Below are positions 1 through 9,900 of a DNA stretch of 64,000 nt, one piece after another. The notes beneath the pieces were generated by a model. The model was not told where the DNA came from, ran no database searches, and was given only the letters and a program-made list of their open reading frames with translations. Position 1 is the stretch's first letter, and every line of letters starts with the position of its first letter. Location of the stretch: assembly GCF_032854445.1 (NCBI RefSeq), contig NC_088302.1:46106645-46170644 (forward strand), in the 5' to 3' direction. The DNA comes from Liolophura sinensis. Lineage: Eukaryota > Mollusca > Polyplacophora > Chitonida > Chitonidae. Made by a program: the position numbers and the translations under genes.

Positions 1-830
1 TACAGCATGGAGAATGTGGTAATCCTCAAGTCCCACCCGTAAACGGTGTAAATTTTAATACGTGTACTTCCGTTAGGGTTTTATTCTGACTAATCATGTA
101 AATGCTTAAAAATTAGCTGCACCCTTTCTGAACACGACAAGTTAGGGAAAATTGTGTATTAATATCAATTTATTTGACGTTACTGGGCTAGAAGCACTAA
201 AAAACATCTGGACTCGAATTTTAGCTTCAATTTGTATCTAGAAAGGTGTATGTACTGACAGGAAATGATACAATGATCGCTTTTGACATGTTGTCGGGTG
301 AATGTTTGCTGTTTTCAGTGATGTGGAATAGTTGAAAAGTGATATCAAGAATGTTGGTCGACATATACATGTTCCGGTATAAGTGTGCCTTATAGGTTAT
401 GGTATGGAAACACTGGTTTCGTCTTCAAGGTACTATCGATATTTGTTGGTTATAAGGCAATGGTTTTTCAATGCGTGTCTCGATCAAGAAGGTATTTGTA
501 CTGTTTCACTCTAAGATGGATGGTCATTGAGCGAAAGCTTTCAGTGTAATGATAAAACCAATGTTTCTCCTTTTTCAGATGCATGTACTATGGATCTGGA
601 GCGTGAAAAAGTTTATAGTAATACGTAAAACAAAAGAAAAATTGAAATATGAAATAAATACAAACAGTAAAGTTTGCATCGGTATACAATGTGTGTTTGC
701 CATGATGTGAATATCCAAGTGTTGTGGATGACATGTCCAACAGACGAAGTATAAACGAATCAAGGGTAAAGATCCAACTGATTTAGAATAACTATCCAAA
801 TCATTCGTGACACAGATCCAGTCCTTGATA
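1..830. other. No gene seen
   Basis: AT-rich sequence without a convincing exon on either strand. Positions about 70-120 resemble 33545-33590 (both contain TAGGGTTTTATTCT and ATGTAAATGC), a weak dispersed-repeat match. Confidence 0.5.
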
Positions 831-1067
831 GCCTCCGTGGCCAGATGGTTTGTGTGCTAGTGCAGCCAAATGGCCCAGGAGCCCCTCACCAATACGGTCA
901 TTGTGATTTCGTTCAGCTAATGCTGTGGTGATCGTACGTGGGAAGGTTTTCAGCAACATGCAGATGATCGTGGGTTCCCTTCCACATTAATGCTGGCCGC
1001 CGTTGTATAAGTGAAATATTTTTGATTATGTCGTCAATCACCAATCAAGAAAATAACATAAATAAAT
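831..1067 (+). repeat. SINE family A, full-length but degraded
   Basis: The head matches the other copies here (GCCTCCGTGGCCAGATGGTT, A-box-like). The body has CCCCTCACCAATACGGTC and the tail TATAAGTGAAATATTTTTGA with an AATAA-rich end. This is a tRNA-related SINE inferred from more than fifteen partial matches in the window. Confidence 0.75.
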
Positions 1068-3135
1068 CCGTCCAGTATAGGATTTGATCATGAACATAAA
1101 GGTTTGCATCACTGGCTGCCATTTAACATATATTTATATTATTTATATTTATATTATTACTCTCGTTTTACAATACATATTGGGGTAGGCCTACACTGAT
1201 TTCAGAGTTAATTGTCAACCCAAAAAATTATTTTTTCTTAAGATGTCCTGAACGACTGTCTACGAAGTGATAGGTGGACCACCAGCATTTCAAGAAATGA
1301 TATTAAGGTCTCTGCCATTTTAGATCTATCGGCGCCAACTAGTCATGAATCCATTTGTGCACAGAGGCCCCACTTAAAAACCGCTTACTAAAACTTTGAA
1401 AGACAATTATCTCGGAGGACCATGCAAGTACATGTATAAACTTTGTGAGTTCGTGTTATACTTTTTTTCTCCGGTCGGTGAGTCTACGAGTTAGTTTTTT
1501 TTTTTGGTTGAGAGGTAATTAGCGCAGATCAAAAAAAAAAAAAAAACATCAACTTTCACGGAGGTTAGGTTTCTGATTACATGCCTGTAGCTTGATGGTG
1601 AGTCTGGGGGTCATCATATTGCCGCGTGCAGGGTTGAACCTTTCCTGGTAGATCAAGGTAATAGCTCTTAACATAATCTCGTGCACCGATACAAAATTTA
1701 TAAAGTGTCATACAGGTACATGTAGTGTTTCCAGTCATCTCTTACAAAGTCACCTTCACATGAAAGTTGTCCCGTTAACAGACCCAGAGTATCAGTGAAT
1801 TTATGTTGCGCATAACCTGGTGTCATTGGGGACTCCAGATGGCCTGTAAGTTACAAGTTGGAGCACGTTCTTATTCCCCTTTTTGTGCCGTGTTGCAACA
1901 ACCTATTTATCAGACGGTTGTCAGACTTTTATTACACAGCTTGAAGTATACATACATATGTAAGTTTGTGTCTTTACAAACTATATGTGGTCATTGGTCG
2001 TACGTTGCAACATTTCTCAACATCTTAATCAGGTCATACATTTGTCGGTGGAGTGGTACATGTGTATAAATCGCTGTTTGAATACAGGTCTTCATGAGGG
2101 TTTTCACAAGCTTGAATGTGGTTGTATCTGGCAAAGCACCGGGAATTCCCTTTCAATTTCTCCACTCAGAACAGTGGAAGTAGTACAAGTTTTATTACCC
2201 TAAACAGTGTGCAAAACACTTATCCAAAATTTCGTAAACTGATCCGGTGGAATAACATCCTTGACGTTAGTTAATAATGAAATACATCAACAGAACAATG
2301 AAGTCTGGATAAACGGTTCGAAGATATACATCGCTTGAAATCTTTAGTCTCTCACAATTGAGGTCCGGCGGTTTACATACCCCCAATCTTTGTGCATTTC
2401 GGTCGTGTGTTCACTTATCTCTAATGCTACTACAGGCAGGGGCTGTCAGAAGGGTTGTCAATTAACGGCCGAAGTCTGGTGGTTTTCTCACAAAACCCCA
2501 GCAGTGATCCTCATCGTCCAAACCTGTGCAAAAAAGTGCTGTCTTAAGTGAAATATTGTTGAACAAGGCTAAAGGCACCAATCAAGCTGACTATACGGAA
2601 TCCAATCATTTGCCTGAATCCATCGCCATGTATCGGATTTATGTTTTCCCATAATTACCCGCAGAAAGTCAAAAATAAGCCACAAACCCAGATAATTGTT
2701 AAAAGTAACGATATCATGTTTAACATTGTGACAGCATTTCCTGATTAATGTGAAGCTAAACCCTTTTTTGACATTTTCTGTTTCTTGACGGACACTTACA
2801 TCTTCAACACTAGCCAAAGTTTCATGAGCAATTTGAACAATTCGGGGATTTCCATAATTTCTTTTCCCCGAGATACAAGCTCCGCCTTGGAATCCTGAAG
2901 AGGTAGGGCACAGCGATTGTCATGGTGGGTAAAGAATTAGGACATACGTGTATCTATACAATCTGGTCTGATTAAGATATGCCAATCGTTGCATCAGATG
3001 TTAAATACTTACACGCGCGTTATATTTAATGTAATTTAATAAATGTGTGAATCAGATATGCAACTGACTAGCTTTTGAAATGTGTTCGTAGAACTATATA
3101 CACAGTCAATTTGTTGATATAAACTCAAAAAACCG
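1068..3135. other. Downstream flank of otopetrin gene, no gene seen
   Basis: Contains T and A homopolymer runs (about 1494-1505 and 1530-1545) and short open frames without recognisable protein features. The 3' UTR of the otopetrin gene probably begins just left of 3136, but no AATAAA is obvious on that strand close by. Confidence 0.4.
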
Positions 3136-3911
3136 CTATAGACCTTTCCAGGCCCGTTTCCAAACATTGGACAAGCACACAGTGGAATGAAAACGGAAGA
3201 AAATTGCCAGTGGAATGGATATATGAGTAAGAATGTTCCAGGATAGAGCGCCATAGAAATGTAACTGGACAGGATTGGCCACGCTTCGCTGCAAGGCGAA
3301 CGTATTCACTCCCCACATGGAGATGTTAGATATCAGCAGAAAAGTCACAAACTCTCGACCCATCTTACGTCGTTCTTGCTCCACCGTTCGCGCACAGCGT
3401 CTTAAACCGTTCAGCACAAATATAGTCTGGACACTGGATTGTAACAATCCCAGCACCTTAGCCACTATGCTCAGTCCGCTGCCGTAAATGTTCTTCTCGA
3501 ACCAGGCGGCTGTGATACAGAGGAGGTCAAACATGAACTCACCTGCCAGAGAAATCAGGATAAGAATCTCCTCAAAGTCAGTGTCGCGGGTGGAATTAAA
3601 CCGAAGCGTGCGCATCCTGAATGCCGCCAGCAGTACGGCGACGACAGAGAATAAGTACAGAAAGATTTCTGTGAGGGACTCCACCAATATGCCACTCTCG
3701 TAATGGCTGCGCGTCTCTATGAGCACAAAGAACATCACCATGGTGATCACAGTTCCTACCAAGACGATAATTCCCAAGAAGAGTCCTCTACTCGAATTAG
3801 AACAGTCCACGCTCATACGATGTAGCTTTGTACCCTCCTCCTCTTCGCCATCGGCGGGTTTATACGCCATAACTCTCTTCCCTATGTTCCCCCACAGGGT
3901 ATAGACAATAC
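3136..3911 (-). CDS. OTOP: Otopetrin exon 8 (helices 6-12, C-terminus)
   Basis: Acceptor GTAATTGCAG at 3913-3912; TAG stop at 3138-3136. It encodes residues 549-806, covering the end of helix 6 (GIVYTLWGNIG) and helices 7 to 12. It ends HFYGALSWNILTHISIPLAI followed by FFRFHSTVCLSNVWKRAWKGL, the conserved C-terminal signature. This is the best evidence for the family. Confidence 0.95.
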
Positions 3912-6900
3912 CTGCAATTACAAGGCAAAAATACATCACGTAGGTTTAATAGTTTAACAGGCGTTTAAGAATTCTACAATTTCTGCTGTATTAGGTGGGT
4001 ATTTTTTTTTTTACACAAAGCACTTGCATCAGAACTGTTGATTTACGACACAGTCAGATTTTCTGTTGTGTAAAAAGATCCATTTTAAAACGCGATTAAT
4101 TAGTTCTGCAAAGAACACGACCTTAGTAAACAAATATTTTGGTTAAACATTTGAATTGCTGTGCCCCCATTCGTCTTAAAATCTTTCAATTTCGTCCAAA
4201 GTTTTAAATTTATAAGTGGTGAAAAGAACTACGAATTGATATGGTTCAGGGCATTGTTTTTTTTTTTTCACAAAACAAGGTTTATCCGTTTTCTCATTGA
4301 TATCGTTAATCATGTTGGCTGGGTTCGTAGGCTATGGCACTGTCGACCTTATTTAAGAAGCTTTGTGAAAGTGGACTGAGCTGGATGTCATCGATGCTGG
4401 AACTCACCCGCACATATCAAACTGTACTCGATGGTACAGGGATACAGGTATGGTCCCGCAGTCTCCACAATACTGCTCATCAGACTATTTGCCTCGCAAC
4501 TTGACCCTTCGTGTGACTCTTCTGTGTGGTGCACGTGTGCGGTGGTGTCTGAAAGAAAAAGTTCATTAAATAAATTATAAATATTTTTAATGATGGCTCA
4601 GAGCGAGTGAAACCAACGGAACGACGCCACTGCGGGACGCGACCTATTTATGCCTATTAAACTTGAAGCCGAGCGTAGATCGACCTTGCGACTGGGAGCA
4701 ACTGGAAGCAACTGGGAGCATACGATCGGGTGCTGGTTTTAGTCGATTTACGCGCTCTTGCGGTCACCAACAACTGCTGACTCAGCAGGGGTTGAACATG
4801 TTCTACTTTTCTGCGACTCGAAGCATCCAGTTGTACCCAGTTCCGTCTATTTACCGGTGTTTGTGTCCAGTTGGTCACAGTTGTTCCCAGTGATGCATCA
4901 CGTGGTGTATCACATGTATGAGTTACGCCACAAAAATGGCGACCACCGAGTGGACCAATGAGACGGAAAATAAGCTCATCGATATGTGAAGGCTTTGTCC
5001 GTGCTTGTACGACACCTCTTGAAAGGCAAAGACAGTATATGATGTAGATGGGGAGTGTAACGAGGGAGTTGGAACAAATTATTAAATTTGTCTTTCCTTT
5101 CACTGAATAGGGGTATAAAATGAAAAGTTTGAATAAAAGAACAAAAATTTTTTCCAAGAAACTTAAAATTTCGCAAGAAAGGATAATTTAAAGATATATT
5201 AGACATTATATCAATTACATGCACGCATCGTGTACAAGGGCCCCGCCATCACGAACAGGTCACATGGAGTCACATTGCTAACTATCTACTCACAGTTGAC
5301 CTACGCGCATCTGAGCGCAAGCACAAATGATTAGGCAATATGTATGGTAAGTTTCATCGAAATGGGCGCAGTGGTTTGAGAGGAGATGCATGGACAAAAT
5401 TGAGTCTACGGACAGAAAGGCAGGGTGATTCCAGTATACCCCCCAGTTCCAGGATATATATGAATAAATATATCGAGTTTGTTAGCGATACAGACAGGGT
5501 TCGTCGGTGGTTTGCTCCGGGTGTCATCCACCCATCGAACTGACCGCGGATGTATGTAGATCTAAGTCAAAAAATCTTGAGTACAGCATTAAGCACCAAC
5601 TAATCAATCAATCAACCTTCTAACATTGAAGCCGCAAGTTAACGAGAACAAACATATATCAACATGTGAAGATTAAACAAATCACACTTTTATGGCCACT
5701 TACCATGGTGCTTTGTGGGATCGGAGATACGAAGTACGGTATGGTTTATGACAGTTGACATCGTAGTGCTTATTTCATTTATGACGTGTGCAGTCAGCGA
5801 GTTTTCGTGACTTGATGCTGTGTTATTCAACATCACAATGTTTGGAGCATTCTTGTGGCTGTGGTGGCCCGGGTCGTGTGGCTGGGCGTGGCCTCCGTGA
5901 GATTGATGGGTCTCGTTGCTATGGGCATGGCTGTGGATTTGGTGAAGTGTCTCTGTTACTATGGTATCCAGCCACACGCAAATGTTTGTGGCCACCATGT
6001 GCATCAGACCAAACCGAGCTATGGTCTTGTAACGGTTGATGCACATCTGCAACATAAATTGGAAAATTAACTGTAATTGGACTCAAACTGAGTTTTATCA
6101 GACACTATCGACAACTTTGAATGCTGTTAACACCGTGCTCACAATTTATCATTTTTATGACCACATTCAGGTTTATGGGTGAAGGAATCCAAAGTGCCCA
6201 GAGTAGCTTCGAGCATCGACAGATATCTCACGAACTTCTTGACTTAAAGCCAGACACAAATTGCGAATATATATTTTAAGAAAGAGTTATGGTACACCTT
6301 ATGACACGATCATTAAGTGCAACGACACGATCTCTAGTACTGATTTTGTTTCGTTCTTAAAGTCTGCACTGTTTTATCAATACTTCGAATCAAGAGAACA
6401 CTATTTCTCACCTTGGAATTCATGAAGACAAAATAAAGCTGTACAAATGTGAACATGAGGTGAAGAATGGGCCGGGCTGCGTACACTCCACTCTCGCAGA
6501 CATTGTCAAAATACTCTCCAAATTGTAGGCCGTTGTGGATCATCGAGCCAATCCCGAATGCTGGAAACAATGTTCAGGCGAACTGGTATAACCGTTTGCT
6601 CCAGCCATAAGCCAAAGAGGATCGGATTAAGGACTGACAATAATGTAGGCTACCATCACTTGATTACTCTTTGAAAACTTATTATCAGTGACAGTGAAGG
6701 ATTACCCTCAGCAGGGTAAGGGGTTACAAAAGACAAGATTCCATCTAGTACCGGACTACTACGAGTTATTAAGGTACTGTATAAGGGTTACTAAGAACAG
6801 GGGTCGACCTGCAGCGACTAACATTAAAGATTAGAAGAGCCAGGCTTCGAGATACAGCAAGTAACATTAAGGGTTTCTAACAGCTACTAATGGATTGAAT

Positions 6901-9900
6901 ATTCTTCAGTACGGCGTGAAACACCAATCAAATAAATAAAAAAACAACTAATGGATTGCGCTTTTTAGGCTTTATAAAGAAGACAAAGTTCAGTCTACTG
7001 ACGCACAGCGGGTTATATTAAGGCTGTTTTTTGACCTTTGATCTTGAGTCATATTGGGAATGGGAATAGTATCAGTAAAGAGAACCTCAATACCCAGTAA
7101 AGAAAGAAGTTTACATGAACAACGACCAATAAATAAAATATTTTCACGACTTGAGAAGCCCTTTATCATACTCTAAACGCGCAGTACATTCGTTTCTCGC
7201 GTAGACCCAGATCCTTATTTGCTTAAATGAAGACCGATCTATTTTATACGAAGAGAGTTAAAGCGTGTCCCTACATTCATCTTGTCTGAACTAATTTTGT
7301 TCCGTTATATACAATTACTTTTACTATGAAAACAGGGAAGCGTCACATGCAAAGCCGACTGCTTGATGTAGCAAGTTCCCGCTCACCTAGTGCTCCGAGA
7401 CGTAGATAAAAGCTGCCGGTGTGACTATCTACTTCGTCCACTGATACCTTGCGTTTCTTCAGTCGTTTCTTCTGGGAAGATGTGCTGTCTTCTCTCCTCA
7501 AGAACGGACGAAAAGGTATCTTCCGATTACCCAGGAGATACACGTATACATAAATGAGGAAGACGATACTCAAGCCGTACACGTACAAGTAGAACAGCTG
7601 CAGATGAAGACAAAGTGATTGTAAAGGGATATAGAAAAATTCACTTGCGGTTATCAGTAATGTTTATGAAACGATGGTGAAAGTTTCACATTATCGCAGT
7701 GAGCTCAAGATAACTGACCAAGCATGTGAAGACCAATGGAGCTACATGACGGTCGAGTTCAGTTTACAACAAAAACATATATTACAGCTATCTCAAGATC
7801 ACTTTGGTCTACCACAAGAACATATCTTACAGGTATCTCAGGTTCAGTTCAATCTACCATAAAAACAAAGTTTTTGCCTACATATGGCTTAAAATCACTT
7901 CAACTCACTGCAGTATAACATACTGTACTGCTGCAGGTATCTGAAGGTACTTCAATTTACCAAATCCAATCACGTGTCGTACTGTTATTTTATGATCACT
8001 CCAATTTGTGCCACACGAAGATATAAATCTGACAGGAATCTTGAGAGTCCTTCGACTTCAACGGGACGGTAACTTCAAAGAACGAAATACTGATGACGTA
8101 TTTGAAACCAATGAGTGTATATGATTATGAACTCGGTTAAAAATTCACCCCAATTGTGCATTAGTAAAAACCTTGTCATATGACTCCTCATCAAGAATTA
8201 TGGAAACATCAAAACCTTAGAAGAAGACATTTCGATTTGAAAATTTAATGAGTTGTTCTTACCTCAAAGTACACAGCGTGATCCTTATGGGCGAACACCT
8301 CAGCAATTGGCAGCACTCCGCCCAGGGTGACCACAAGCATGGCATACAGGCCACTGAGCACCGTGAAGAAACTGTCCCTGGTGGAGCAAAAACATCACAG
8401 TGGATTTATAGCAACTGCAAGTGGTAATATTAGCATGTGCATCTCCAAATTACTTGTGTTTATTTACATGAACACCTCGGCTTCTATGGTGAAAAGTGAA
8501 CAATTTTCAGTCCCGACTATAAACATGTTTTTAAGTTCATTATCAAAATGTAAAACTGCCAACATATATATACATGTAAACTGTAAAAATAAAAACTGAC
8601 TATAAAGAGGAATGTGCCTAGAAAATGTGTCGGAGAAACAACGGACATAAATCGTAAATAACATGTCAATTACAAACTTACGTTTACGACCTAATATTGA
8701 TACTGTGGTAGGCTTATCAAATTTGCCTGTCCCACTGCGTGTCCCAGTTTGTGGTACCTACTTGTTTACACTGACGGTAAGCTAATTTAAGAATGTCAAG
8801 GTTACCTGCTCACACTGAGTGTATTTGTTTTGAGCAAACATACATGTATTGTATTCACAGCTCATGGTAGTTTTCGAGGACGGTCTGGGATGGATTTGCT
8901 GATTTAGGCCCACATTAATCAACACACAGCTAGTAAATTTTCCTTGAACAAATTATATATGATAAACGTTCTATAATGGGATCTTGACAGAAAATTGTTT
9001 GGTCAGACATGCCATATTTGAGTTAAGGTATATTACTCCTCAGGGCCCTGACTCGTTGCGACCTCGTCGGGAGGTTTGTCGAACGGTTTCCTATGCCCGT
9101 AAACTTGACCCCCTACATGTAAGTGGAATATTCCCAAGTACGGCGTTAAACAACAAACAGCTTAACAATCATATTTCAAGCCGCCGAAATGGCCAATAGC
9201 CACAAACTACGATCCTATGGGTCAATAGGCTAAAACATTGATCTTGGTGCAGCCCATCGGCATCTGACCAATAAGGTCGCAAGCTCGAACCCAGCTCCCG
9301 TCTGGGAGATTGTGAAGCACCTGCAAATTCTTGACAGCTGGCGTGAGAATAAAGTCAGCGCATCACGTGCTGTTCAGAGGTAGCTCAGCTGATAATCTGG
9401 CTTCTGTTTGTTTTGACCTCTGTCGCCAGAGCCGAATGTGGGCGAGTCACTTTACAGGTGTTAAAGAAAGAGCCGAGTAAATACGTCAGTGGTTATATGG
9501 AGGCACTCAAATAGAAAGCAAGAAGACTTTTTAAACGTTAATGCAAATGAACATTCCTTCGCCCGTGATTTGCATGTTTGCCATCAGCTTAGGTTCTATC
9601 ACAGTATTAAAGGAAGGAATGTCCTGATCTAGAGGCCACTGTTATAACTGCAATGCTGGTAAGCTGGTCCTCAAAAGACCGCTTCAAATCCTGCAGGCTT
9701 TATGGTGATTCACATGGATTTCCGTGCTTCAGGTCAACAAGACATCCAGAATTCTCCCAAAATTTTCCAGTGCGTCAAGGAAAGGATAAAGAACTGTATA
9801 AATTTATTTATTTGACTGGCGTTTAACGCCATACTCAAAAATTTCTCACTCATAAAATGACGGTTAATTTTATGTGTGGAGGAAGTCGGGGTGCCCGCGG

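Noticed and set aside
4657-5157. 166-codon minus-strand frame
   Set aside because: It overlaps the transposon-derived motif region and a MADF fragment on the other strand, with no recognisable protein features.
9240-9480. tRNA-like boxes (AGGTAGCTCAGCTGATAA; GCTCGAACCCAGC)
   Set aside because: The spacing is wrong for one tRNA and no cloverleaf forms; at best SINE scraps.
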